Origin: Diploscapter coronatus | Lineage: Eukaryota > Nematoda > Chromadorea > Rhabditida > Rhabditidae | DNA length: 64,000 nt | NCBI GenBank assembly: GCA_964036155.1 | Contig: OZ038423.1 | Coordinates: forward strand, 41,679,249 to 41,743,248 | Reading direction: 5' to 3' | Translations under genes and position numbers: made by a program | In this document: positions 47,829-60,100 of the stretch, piece by piece | Position numbering within the stretch: the first letter of the stretch is position 1 | Layout of the letters: each line of letters starts with the position of its first letter | Notes under the pieces: model-generated | Told to the model about the DNA's origin: nothing | What the model saw: the letters and a program-made list of their open reading frames with translations, nothing else | Database searches by the model: none

Positions 47829-50800
47829 AAGAAGTCGCAATGACTTTCTTGTAATTTCACAATACTTTTATTTTCTGGTATTTCCACATTGATATTTGTT
47901 GTTGTGCTCAAGGATCGAAAATCTGCAATCTTTATTCATTCAATAACTCTGTCTGTTAAAATAATCAGTCAGCATGGTTTGGGGAACAGAACTTTTGATT
48001 TTTAAAATCTTTTTTCCCCCGAGTTTCTGTTCTTGTGTTGAAAAATAGGACTGCAAACACAGTTTGGGGTCTCTCGAATGGAAATATGGAATGTTCTCGT
48101 TGTAAATTGTCGAGTTTCGACTGGTGGGTTACCTGATTGCCAGTCGAGAGGGGGCAATATCCCCCTCCTGCTCTCTGTTCCTCTGTTTGCTCGACTTGCA
48201 GTCGTTTCCTCGTTTCTTTGCATTTGTGCGTTTCGATTGGCCTCTTCACATTCAACCACCTTTGACTCGACTCATTAACTGATGAAATGAGCTCAGGGAG
48301 GATCTCTGTCAAGAGATACCACTCTCACTTGACATTGTCATCGAGCTGCCAACTGAAACCGTACGAACTATCAAATCAAAAGTTAAAGAATCACACGAGC
48401 TCAACCTTATCTTTAAATTACTTTTTTTCAAATCTCCTATTGATATTTTTATTTTTAGAAATTTATGAACAAAGATGCGCGATAACAGTTTGAGCAAATA
48501 TTATCAGACAGACATTCTTTGAGTAGGTCACAAATTATGACGAACATCTTGAACATTTCAGCTTTGAATGAATGAACGCAAAATCGAATCTCACTTCAGT
48601 AGCATTCAGTGGAAAACGAGCATATCAGTCCGACAATTGTTTTGTTTTTTTAATATCAGCTCCGTTTTACCATTTGAAAATATCGAATTATCAAGCTCTC
48701 GAAACTAATGCAAAGTGAGATAGCAAAGCTAAAGAAAAAGTTCCTTCTCTAGCCTGCTTCTCATGGATTTACAAATTGCGAGTTTCGAATTCCTTCAATT
48801 TCTAAAATGTTTCAAGATCAATTCCAACACTGCGTTTCAAAATCCATTTTATTTGGCAGTATCTTTTGATATTGATTGTTGTGCCCAAATTCGTGCCATA
48901 TCTCATCCGTCAATCTTTTCTCCTTAAGCCGAAGGATTTCCTTTGCAGTCTATATGCTAAGTCGAATCTGTTGGGTTTTTCGGCTTATAATTGGTCATTA
49001 ACGTTGATGTATTTAGAAAGTTTCCAAATTAGCATAGGTTTGTTTCTAGAATTTGTTGAACTAAAATTCGATATCAGGCTCATCTTTATCATATCGGAAA
49101 TCAGCTTTTCGGTTGATCCCCTTCCCTTCTTCTCTTCCCCTCTAGTTCAGGCGATGCAGTAGTTTATGAATAAGTTATCTGTTGACTTGCTTCCATTTTG
49201 CAGAATTTCATTCTTCCATTTCCTTCCTCACTTCTCTCATTCACGTTCCCATTTCTGCTCATTTTCAGCTTCCCCACTTCCTTTTCTGTTTTCGGTAGTC
49301 CAACCTTTCTGGTTTCCGTAACTATGCTGTGCTCTTTGGCCTAACCTACTTATTTCATAAGTTAGTGAGACAAATTAAAGAGAGTAAGTGTGGTGAGCGT
49401 AACGCATAATCTTATAACAAAGTGAAATTTAGAATGAGAAGGAAGGCAAACATATTCTGGTTTTATCATGTCTCTGGTAAAGTGGAAGACTATTTTAATG
49501 CATAAATTTGAATACGCTAATGCTCAAATATTTTTGCCTTACTTGCAAAATAAACAAATGCGATCTTCAAGGTGTAAGATTATGTAAATTAGCAATATTC
49601 CAATTTCTACATTTCTATTTTGCATCGCTAAAGGGGCGAAATTTCAAATTATTTCACCGAATTGATTCTTATGCGAACTCTATCTTATCCATTAGACTGC
49701 AGACAACATATAATCGTTCTAACAATAGAGCCTGTCTCAAATCATTGCGGATGATGCAACGAGAAGAACATGCATAGAGAAAGAGAATTAAGCCTCAGGG
49801 GGATGAAGATGGGGCAGAATTGCAGAAATAGGTGAGGAAGAGTGGAGGCATGAAAACGTGCAAACTCACAAATCCGAAACGAGTTTTCACCTTGAAACAG
49901 CGAGATTTTGGCAATTGTTCCATTTTAAACAAAGGATTGCTTGTCTTATCCTCATAATTAAAACAGTATCTAACACCTCTAGTAGTTTTGCACTTCCCAT
50001 TTTGATTTAAAAAAATGATTTACTTTATCATCAGTGATGGAACTGACAAGGAAAGCTCATCTAATGCCATGTAGCTTTTCATCGAATTCTTTCATCAATA
50101 GGGGTTTTCAATTTTCCCGATAACGAATCTGAAACCACAAAGTTCAACCGTGGCCTTTCTGTCCATTGATATCGAGAAACTGTTTTACAAGGAGGAAAAA
50201 TAGCATGTAAAATTGAAGCTAAAAATTACCACATTCTTTTACTGCCATCTTTACTGCGACAATCCCTAATCTGGCGAATATTTGTGTCGAATTCGAGGTG
50301 GTGAGCTCGAAAGTTGGCAGACACAAAACGAATGAATTTGGGAGCAGGTTCCTCCGTCCTCCTGAATTCCAGGCTTTTTGTCTCTATCCCATTGCCAGAG
50401 TAGATATCCCTTTCGCCCTCTTTGCTTCTCTTCCACCCCCACCAGAATGGCTCCTTTCTTTCAGGCCTTTCTTTTCCTTTCCATTCCTTTCCCCATTCTC
50501 ACTTCCATTTCGAGCATTTCTAGCATTTCGAGGTTGTGACGAGTCGCTGTATGAGCTTCTTCTTCTTCTTCGTCTGCTTGTTGCTCGTTCTGGTTTTGTG
50601 TGGTTCATCTGCTTCTCCTCCCATCCCTTCCCTCTCTAATCCCAATCCCAATCGCAATCCTCTCTTCTTCTCTTCATTCTCCCAAATGTGCCATTTCAGT
50701 CGGATTCGATTCTTTCAATCCTTCGCAGGTTCTTTTCGCCACGCCTCGCTTCTCCTCATTCCATTAGCCCATTTTCGCAACCCTGTAATTTTATTATTTT

Positions 50801-51579
50801 TTCCGTTCAGTTTTCAATTAGCTAAATTGTCTAAAGTTCCGACTTTTGGCTTTGTCTAAATCTCATCCATACAATTGAAGAACACTGCCTAGAAAAAACG
50901 TTCCCTCCACCCTACCATTTTCTAGAATTGAATACTCTGCTACTGATCTTATAATAAATCTCAAATCCAGCTTCTTCTAGTAAGTTGTCGTGTGATATTC
51001 GATTTGTCTAGGTCTCTGCCTTCTCCTTGCCCAGATTCACATGTGTTCTTCTGCCGCTGCGGTCGGCCAAATAATAAATAGACAGCTCGTGGGAGAAGGG
51101 GACAATCTGACATGGCCTGGTATTGAAAAGAATGGGAAAAATTAATAGAGAGTTGGATGGAGAAGTCGACTAATTGAAAGCGGAGAGTATCAGCCTATGA
51201 TCTAATGACCAATCAGGCGAGATCAGTTGTCTGATTATTGAGCCGAAAATGAGAATTTCTAGAGAGAAGGCTAAGAAATTTGTAAGATTATGTTCTAGAT
51301 TGGAGCAATCAAAGCTTTAGAATCTTGCAGTGATAGAGAAGCATTATGGGATAAAGTTAAAACGGTTCTTCATCGCTAGTATACAGATCTAGAGATCAAT
51401 TTTATTCGAGAAAAGAAATTAATGGTGGATATGTTGCCGAGTAAAATCAGTTTTGACGGCATATCGTACGAGCAAAATTTTTAGCTATTGTCGAACTAGT
51501 GATACAAGATTGCTTACGAGGAGACTTTTCGAGGTGTCCACCTTCGATTTGACTCATTGTTGTAACCCGAGGGTATTTC

Positions 51580-52343
51580 ATGACTCTGATCATGGATCTG
51601 AAGCCAGAAAGTGCTGACGTGCAAGTGTTAAAGAAGGAAATCTCGAAAACCTTTCCACGCAACGAAGAAACAAATTACAAAGTGGATTTCGTTATTTCTC
51701 TATACAACAAAACGGCTTTCGGGATTTTCTGTTCGAACACTAGCACGCCATACTTTCTGATTTCAGAACCACGATCAGCGTCACAAGACGTTCCTGTAGT
51801 GCGAAAATCCGCCGAATCAGGGAGAACACTTCAAAAAGTATCCTTGTAAGAAGATATGTTCAGGATAGGTCGCATTAGATACCTAACAAGTTATCTCTAG
51901 GTCTACTATCTTACAAAATTAATTCACTCTCAATGCCCCTTGATGCAATAGTAATTTTTATCCAATCGGCAATTTTTAATCTAACAAGAATTGACTGATG
52001 GCGGAATAATTTCTTGATTCGCTGCACGTATTCTTCCATATGCTCTACTTGCAGGAATAAGTACAAATGTCGAACATTTATGGGGAAAAATGCTCCACCC
52101 TCACTTTCCAGATTACTGCAAATGAGATGGAAATATGAATTGGGGCATGCGACAACGTGGGATACACCTGAACGTTTCGGAGCAGAAACTTATTGGTCCA
52201 TGTGGTGTTCAGCTGGTAGAGGAACATTGCACACTCCAAACAGGAGCAAGAAAGATAGAGATTTCCGTTGGAGCGATAATTATTTTGAAATGCATTGTGA
52301 CATCATTGATGATCATTGTGGGAATTTTGACAGACGAATATGA
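51580..52343 (+). CDS. Unresolved two-exon gene candidate
   Basis: A frame from ATG at 51580 has worm-like codon use (DLKPESADVQVLKKE, VDFVISLYNKTAFGIF) and ends at a GTAAGA donor after 51845. A TTGCAG acceptor at 52055 continues it in the right phase to a stop at 52343, giving 184 residues. However, a second frame in the same downstream exon (to 52410) looks equally coding and contains a membrane helix (AIIILKCIVTSLMIIVGIL). Either the model is wrong or one frame is chance. I recognise no family. Confidence 0.25.
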
Positions 52344-55300
52344 ATTCTGTGATTTTGAAAGATCTGTAGGACAAAAGATGGAGAAGGACTATTTCGAGAA
52401 CCCGAATTGAAATTGAATTAGATCAAATCACTCAAAACGAGACTCTTCTAATCCATTTCATGAACTGAAAAGTTTTTAAATATGTTGGTGTGTAAGGGAG
52501 CTTAGTTTCATACTTTGGTTCAACGTTTAGCGTAGTTTTCCAGTTTCTATTAACCAGGAAATAAGCTCATTCGTTATCGGAATTTATCACAGCAATTTTT
52601 GATCTTCTCATCCAGAACATTATTTTACAGATAGTATGGTCTTATATCTTTCCGAAGAACTGTTCTATTATAAATCCAGTCTTGAAGTATTTTGAGCTGC
52701 TATCTGTTGTTTATGTTTTCCTCCTCTTCACGTGGCTGGAGATTTCAGTTGAGTCGTTCAAAGCGGGCTTAGCATTCACGCGTTAGCAGTTCCTGCCTGA
52801 GGGCGTTCTCCAATATTTGACCAGTCAGGGCGGTCGCATTTATCATTCCTTCTGCCTTTGCCTTTGGAATTCTGTGCTTCCTCATTCTGCACAGATTGTT
52901 TTAGCTTTTGTGCTTTTCTGTACTTGCAGAGCAAAGTCAGTCGGCCTGAAAATCTGCCAGAAGCTTTGCATAGGTTAGAGGAAGCTGAAGAAGAGGGGGA
53001 TGAATAAAGAAATGGAGGGCAAAAACGAGAGCGGCTAATGGAAAATGGGAAAGGCGGATCCCCTTGTAGAATCGTGAAATAAACAGATTGTCGCTTGAAT
53101 GAAGGGAAGACCTCTGATTTGATTTGTGATAGTTGATGCTTTTTCATTCATCCATTATTCATGCCTTTGAAGTCTCATTTATTCGATTAAATTTGCCTTC
53201 CTTACTAAATTTATCACTTTCATCGCAGTCTGATGTGTGAGAACTCTAGCTAAGTTTGGCGTTTAGTTTATGCTAGAATAATAAATAGCAAATAATCTAT
53301 TAGAAATATCACTCGTTCTCGAATATGCTGCTTATGACTAAACATTCTCATCATCACTTTCTATTTTGGATTGGATGTGCTGTCTATTTGAAGCCATTCT
53401 ATATCTGATTATATTTATCTTCACATTTGACTGTCTTCGCCCTGCTGAATATAATTCAAGTGTTTTCTGCCGCATTCAGGTTTTATTTGTGTATTTTTTG
53501 TCGAGAATTTGTCAAATCTTTTCCATTTTTCTATGGCCGATAATCTGTTTGACCGAAAAAGTCACTGCCAGATGAAAGTCGTTCGTATTCTCGCATGTTC
53601 TTCCCGTTTTTCTCTCATTTTCCCGAGATTATCAGCTCGTTTGAGCCTATTGTGGGCGTGGCTAGGGATTCGAGATTTTTCCCAGCAAATCTTAATTCCA
53701 GGCGCATTCCGGAAATCAATTTTCATTTTTCGTTTTTATAGCAACCGGCCCAAAAACTCGATTGGATTACCAAGCTTTGTATTCGAAAAGCTTCCAAAAC
53801 AATTAGTTCCAGTTTCTTTTTAGAAGTTCTTCAAAACCATCAAATGCGTTTCCTTTGACCTCTATACATACATTCGACATTGTCTGCATCATTTTCCTGG
53901 TTGTTTTTTTCGTCGATTTACCCTTTGGCTGGGCTGAATGCTTGGATGTATCCCTCCTCCCTCCTCTGCTGCTCATAATGCATGCCAGAAGCAATGATTT
54001 CCTGAAGCTGACGGGGCAAAGAGAAGAGGAAGGCAAGAAGCAACGAGAATACGGTTAGAGATAGAGAGCCATGGCAGAAAAGCACGAAAAACCCTGTCTC
54101 TCCCCTCTCGATGAGTTTTCCCCGACATTTCTCCATTCTCCCATGTTCCCCTGGTTGCTATGGATTGGCAGAGCCTTCGCAGGCTGAGGGTTAAAATAGG
54201 ACAAACGGCATGGGGGCAAATCACGGATGAGGGAAATTGTGAATTGGGAGGAATGGGCAAACTCGCCGCATCGAAAAAATTGAAAAGAAACGGACGCACG
54301 ACAGGGTAATGTAAAAACGAACACCTCAGTCGTTTGCCTGCAGCACTAATAGTTGCAAGCAAACGCACACTGCCACATAACTACACTTCTCCCAGTCTTT
54401 TGTGCACAGATTGCTGAAGTTTGTCTGCCTTTTCTCCATGAAAGGGTTGATCTTTTCATTTTTATAATTTCACTCTTTGCTCATAAAATTCATGTGAAAA
54501 TGATGTTGCGGCGCACAATTTGTATCGACTTGAAACTTCTCTGGATGTTTGGAACTAAAATTTGAAGCTGAAACTTCTTTTAATATCTACTGCTATTATT
54601 TGTGAGCTTTCATTCCTTCGCTCCTACATGGATTTCTTCATTCATATTAGAGAAGTTCAGAACGGAAGTGAATGCTAATAGCCTATGATACTAGTATTCA
54701 ATGTTACTTCTGAATTTTCAATTAAGATGACGGATTTGTGGGATGGTCGTTTTATGGAAATCTCATATGTGAAGGCTCAAATCTCAGTTTGATATAAAAT
54801 CCCAGATTTGCTCAAACTAAACATATTTGGATTCGACGTTCACTAATTATGATCCGAAATTCATTTCCTGAACACCAACTCTTATTTTTTCTTTAGCTTT
54901 TCCAAAGAAGTCATACATTTTTGAAATATTTCATATTCTTTTTCTGTTCATATTTCATGGTTTTTTGCTCTCGAAACTTGATATAATGGGAGAAGCAAGA
55001 AACGCGCAAAATTTTAGCAAAAAATCGAAAGATCGTCATAATCCGGACTTCTGAAACTTATTCGTATTCAAAAATTTGGCTGAACGTCGTTATATATTTT
55101 CACTTTGCTACACATTATTACACCAGACTCCAAATATATGTGCAAGAATATCCATTTTTGACAAATACTCATGCAATGTTTATTCCTTCAAATCACCAGT
55201 AAATAACTCATTCCTGATATCACTCTTCCTTCTTTTATCACCCAAGCTATATTTGACTGTTCTATAACGATTTGGAATTTTGCATCAATTTAGTTGCTAA

Positions 55301-55849
55301 AATTGGCAAATCTTTGCTTTTAGTTATTCGCTAGCGATCTATTTAGAATGTTCACCAGCGTTTCTCGTTGCTCTGCTATATCTAGCCTAAAATTTGGTGA
55401 GTTTTACAGGGAGCCCTTTTCCAACATTATTTCGCATCCAAAATTGATGAATAGTAAAATGTCAAATATCTAGTCCGATAACTAGGTGCGCTACACCAAG
55501 ATATCGGAAATACGGCTTGGAGTGGAACTAATTTGCGTAAATCAGGACAGGGTGAATGGCCAGTTGGAATTTATGAAATGATGCCGAAAGGCCGGAAGCA
55601 AACGGAAAGGAAAGAGGAAAATTCTGGGCAGAGAGGATATGAAATGGCATGCAAAGGGGAAAGGAGGGATAGGATAACACAACCGTGTAACTAGAGTATG
55701 AGGAACAAGCGGAAAACCAACGAAAACCACGAAAAATGAGGAGAATATTTTGAAAAAGCGAGTAGTTCACGTAAATCAATTCGCATTGTTTTTGCGCGCC
55801 TCAACATGAACACTCGTAAAAAATCGCATATTTGGAAATTGTTTCATTA

Positions 55850-56022
55850 GGGCGCGTTCATACTTCAGTTGCAATGCAACTTGCAACTTGCAACTCGCTT
55901 GAAATAGCATGAGAAATCAGGAGAGCACAAAAATGGTGCAATCGCGCTCTCTTCACTTCCCATGCTATTTCAAGCGAGTTGCAAATTGCAAGTTGCATTG
56001 CAACTAAAGTATGAACGCGCCC
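55850..56022. mobile_element. PIF/Harbinger-type MITE, copy 2
   Basis: This 173-base near-palindrome starts GGGCGCGTTCATACTT and ends in its complement. TTA flanks on both sides fit a 3-base target duplication. The interior (CTCGCTTGAAATAGCATGAG and beyond) matches the copy at 232-369. It could form a long hairpin if transcribed. Confidence 0.82.
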
Positions 56023-57165
56023 TTACTCATTTCTCACTGACGCTCAAATTTTTGTTACTTTTCGATTTTCACGATTTTTTTCTGAAATTTTGAAATGGTA
56101 CACATTCCACAAATACGAGGCGCGAGAGCGATTTTCGTAAATTTATTTTTATTTTTTAAAATTACTTTTATGTGAATTTTTCGCTTTTTCTCATCGGGGA
56201 TGGATGAAGGACTCGACAGGGTTCTCAAAAATGGGGTTTTCGTCCGATTTTGATGAATAGACAAAAATGGCTGATGGCCCTTAGAATAAATTGTAAGTCT
56301 GCTCTTATTATTTTTGCAAAAAAGAACTAAAATCCTCCTTCCAATATCTTTGAAGAAAAATATCGTCTGATTGACATTGAAAATTGTGAAATATTTGCTT
56401 CTTCCATTTGCTGCAAGTCACGCAATGGGTGTTGAATTGCTTTACTTGCCAGTCAGGCAGACCACCTTTGACTTTGGTTTTTCCTTCTACCAAGTGTGTT
56501 GATTTCATTCTTTCAATTTGCTCACATCATTTTTGATCTTGATATTTAATTTTCTGAAAAATAGTCTAGAGATATTTTGAAAACTTTATCAAGTTTTTTT
56601 CTATTCTAAAGTAGCGTTACAACTCGGATTTGATATCGATTACGAATTCTAATTTGCAAAATTCCCGATTCCGAATTTCAAAATTTTTTAATTTCAACAT
56701 ATCTAGTTTCGATTAACGATCTTTGCTTTCTTTATGTTTACTGCTCAATTTTTGTCTATCTTTCTGAACTTAAATATTCTTGCGTTCCTGTCAATAATTT
56801 CATGTTTGCCATGAGTTTTGTTCGCACGCTTTTTCATTGTTTTTATGCTCGCTCGTGATTTTCTCGTATAATTTCTCTAAATTAATATATTTTTGGTTCT
56901 CGCGAAGTTTTGCGATCGTTTAGAGAAGAATCGCGATTCATGGGAACGGCTAAAGGGATAAGGAAGAGTCTGAATTCGTAAAGGTATCTACATTGGCAAA
57001 TTAGAACTGTTTCAATGTTGCAAAAAGCGGAATAGTGAAAAATGAGCGTTTCTCTACTCTTGTCTAACTCTGCACTATTCCGTCATGCGTCACGTTGCGA
57101 CATTTCCGAGTTGCCTGTACAATTCAATTCATTCGATTCGATTCTTGGAATAATTCCGTTTTCAG

Positions 57166-60100
57166 ATGCTGAAACACCCGGTCTCCGAGCTACGCAGTTT
57201 CCAATCTCTGTCCAGATATGCAGGAGGACCCAGGTAGTTCCTCTATTTTGTATAAAGAGGGAAAATAATGCTGCAGATCGGTTTTGGGTCGACGAACCTC
57301 GGCAATTCCGCCTTCGAGGCGGCGCAGTTCCGTTGCCAAGAGAAGGGACGAATTACTCGAGGTAATTTCCGAAGATTTTTTTCTTCAAATTGAAAACAAG
57401 GAAAAACATGAGTATGAAAAGCTACACGTTTGAATAATACGATATTTTTAGTGTAAAAAAATCTTTCGTCTTGACTGGATGAAGTAAAAATTTTGGAAAG
57501 AAAAAATGAAAAGATTTTTGAGTTTAAAAAAAAATCGAAACTTTCGATTTTCGAAAACTAAGTAAAAGTTTCATCCGTCCGCCTATTGATAAAAATTTCA
57601 ATCATCTAATTTTCTTTGTGCTCAAAAATACATTGTTAAAATTGACTGGTTATAAGTAGACCGACATGCGTTCTGTCAATATCATTTCTGCCTTGCTTAG
57701 GTCAGTTCAACATGCTCTCGAGGTGTTTATTAACTCCCCCCTCTCAACTCTCGAATTCCCCTTTTCATTGTCTGCGCAGTTTCAGTTTCGATTGTTTATA
57801 ATGAGCCGTCCATAAAGCATTATGCCAAGTTCGATGCAGAGATTTTTAGTCAAAAAGACGATTCTCAGGAAGAAAATAGAGGGAAAGGACGAGAACAGAG
57901 AAGCAGAAATGAGAGAAGAGACGAACTTCGAGAAGGAAAGAAGTAGAGAGGATTGAGGGAAACTGAATCGCCCCGGGCTGCAAAAACACTCAAAACATTT
58001 GTCTTTCCTTCCGATCGAAAGGCAAATTTTTGCCTGAGAATTGGGGGATGTCCCTACTGTCGAGTAAGCAACGCAGCTGCATCGACTATTCCCGAATAAT
58101 TGCCACTTCTGTTCAGTTTTGATTAGTTTGAACCATTTTTCCTTGGTTCTCCGAAATTTTCCTGGTTTCTTATTCCGAGCTGACCTGATTACGGCTATTT
58201 CTTTTGTTCTGTCTTCTAGTAACGACTTCTCTCCACGAGTATCAGTTGAATTTTTTAAAAAATTTATTGTTTTTTTAATAAAGTTCTGATTCTTTCCTTT
58301 TCAGGCTGGCGGCTCTTCAGAAGGCTCGAAAGAAGAAACACTGCATTTTCCGGAGACAGCGCGGGTATGAATTTTCTTTTATTGAATTTGAAATATCTGA
58401 GTCAGAAATTGGCGAAATTTTGTTTTTTTCGAAAAAAAAACAATTGGAATTTCATTTTCATGCATCAACTAATCTGAATAACCGATTTTTAATCCTTTTC
58501 ATTTCAGGCGGGCGCCTCTTCCTCGGAGGTTTCGCCTGTGCGGCAGGTCGAATTCGCCGATGAAAATGAGCAAATCGAAGTGGAAGGCGAGGGGCAGCTT
58601 CCTTATGATGGGTTAGCATCGTTAGAAAGTATTTCCAAATTTAGATAATTTGCCATTTTTATGAAGTCTTCAAGACAGTTATGCATAAAGATCTAATTCG
58701 AAAATTTTCAAATCAAAACCTTCTGCAGTTTGATTCAAAACAATTGAGTAAAATTTCGATGCCAAGGTTTTTTTTTTAATTTCAGGAAAATCTAATTTTT
58801 GAGAACTTTTCTTTATATTTTTGCAATCATTTTTTTCCTAAATTAAATTTCTTTGAAAATTGCCTTCATCCCGATGCATTTCATATGAAACGCGCATTTG
58901 TGCCTGGGGATGATTTTTCACGTTCGTTTTACCTATGAAAAAGCGAAAAAGAGAAGCAAGTCGATACTCTGTGAAACTCGATCCGCTCGAAATAATATTT
59001 CATTTTTCATTCACAAATCTTCCCATTGATTTGACTAGACAGGAAGAAAAAGTGAGAAAGAAAAAAAGGAATTGAATGAAATGAAAATAATTATATAGAC
59101 GATTTGTTACCAGAATTACTCGATGATCCTATCATTTTCTATGCAACGACATATTGGACTATCTGATCTGATTTGTATTTCCGCATTTTCAGATTCGCTG
59201 ACCCAGTTCTGCATTGTTTCTACCAGTCCCGACCTCCCCGCTCGTGGGCTCTTAAACTCGTCATGAGCCCTTGGTTCGACCGAATCACCATGGCTGTCAT
59301 TCTCATCAATTGTATTACATTAGGTAAGCCATGAATTTCACGTTGAAAAAAGACGAGATTTGGAAAAGATTGCTGATCGTTATTGGTTTTTCGTTATAAT
59401 TGATTGAAAAGATGTCTTCCGATCTGACAAAATATTCGCTTCGTGTTCTTCATCTTATGGATTAGAATCCCTTTTCCCGATTTGCATCGATATCGTGCGA
59501 TGCATTAAAATTCATTCTAGATATGCCGACATTAAAAATGTTGATACTAAACTTTCTTCTTTCAACGCGACTTTTATATCTTACCCTTCAATTGTTAGAG
59601 GCAGTGATATCGCACATTTAAAATGAATCTCAATTTCCCACCAACTATTCGAATTGTTCAGGTATGTATCGGCCATGCGACGACGGTCCGACCTGCTCGA
59701 CCTATCGCTGTCACATTCTCGACATAGTCGACAACTGCATATTCGTTTATTTCACATTAGAAATGGTAAGAAGATTTTGCTCTTCATGAAATTGCGTAAT
59801 CTTTTGAGATGATAAAAGTGATCGCCCTTGGTCTGGTCGGGCCAACAGGCTACCTCGCAGACACCTGGAATCGACTCGACTTCTTCATTGTCATTGCCGG
59901 GTGAGAAATTTTTCCTTTCAAACAAAGATTTGAAAATCTGCAAGACAATGGAACAAAATCAAATGGGATGATAACTGATGTGAGATTTTTGTTAATAATC
60001 GTGGCAATCTGATCCCAGTTTCTCATCATACTTATGAAGAATAAACACTAATTCTTTTCCGACTTTTGGTAAATCTAACCAAACAAAATTAGTTTTTCTT

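Larger units (their letters stand above)
44833..50289. other. Long non-coding stretch with repeats
   Basis: This region holds the palindromic element at 44917-44979, a purine-rich block at about 45530-45730, the (GAA)n run, a weak small-ORF candidate (47183-47314) and an inverted-repeat element (47455-47828). GC-richer skewed blocks lie around 46760-46960, 48100-48250 and 49200-49320. Scattered ORFs have no conserved motifs or splice context. The stretch may include distal regulatory DNA for the channel gene downstream, but nothing proves it. Confidence 0.35.
50290..57165. other. Upstream region of the calcium-channel gene
   Basis: Pyrimidine-rich blocks with repeated CTTTCC/TTCTCC words lie at about 50370-50760 and 53590-53650. 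Purine-rich blocks lie at about 52970-53100 and 55540-55740. A two-exon gene candidate (51580-52343) and a Harbinger-type element (55850-56022) also lie here. A non-coding first exon of the channel could be here, since its ATG at 57166 directly follows a TTTTCAG site. No tRNA or other RNA gene was seen. Confidence 0.35.

Noticed and set aside
50298..50859. Plus-strand ORFs of 107 and 113 codons
   Set aside because: Low-complexity Phe/Ser/Pro/Leu translation of a CT-rich block, without homology or exon structure.
53803..54368. Several ORFs on both strands, up to 131 codons
   Set aside because: Overlapping frames in compositionally skewed DNA upstream of cca-1, with no domain.
57042..57365. 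107-codon plus-strand ORF at the start of cca-1
   Set aside because: It reads through two GT-AG introns. The spliced frame beginning [10 protein letters not shown] continues in phase into the channel.
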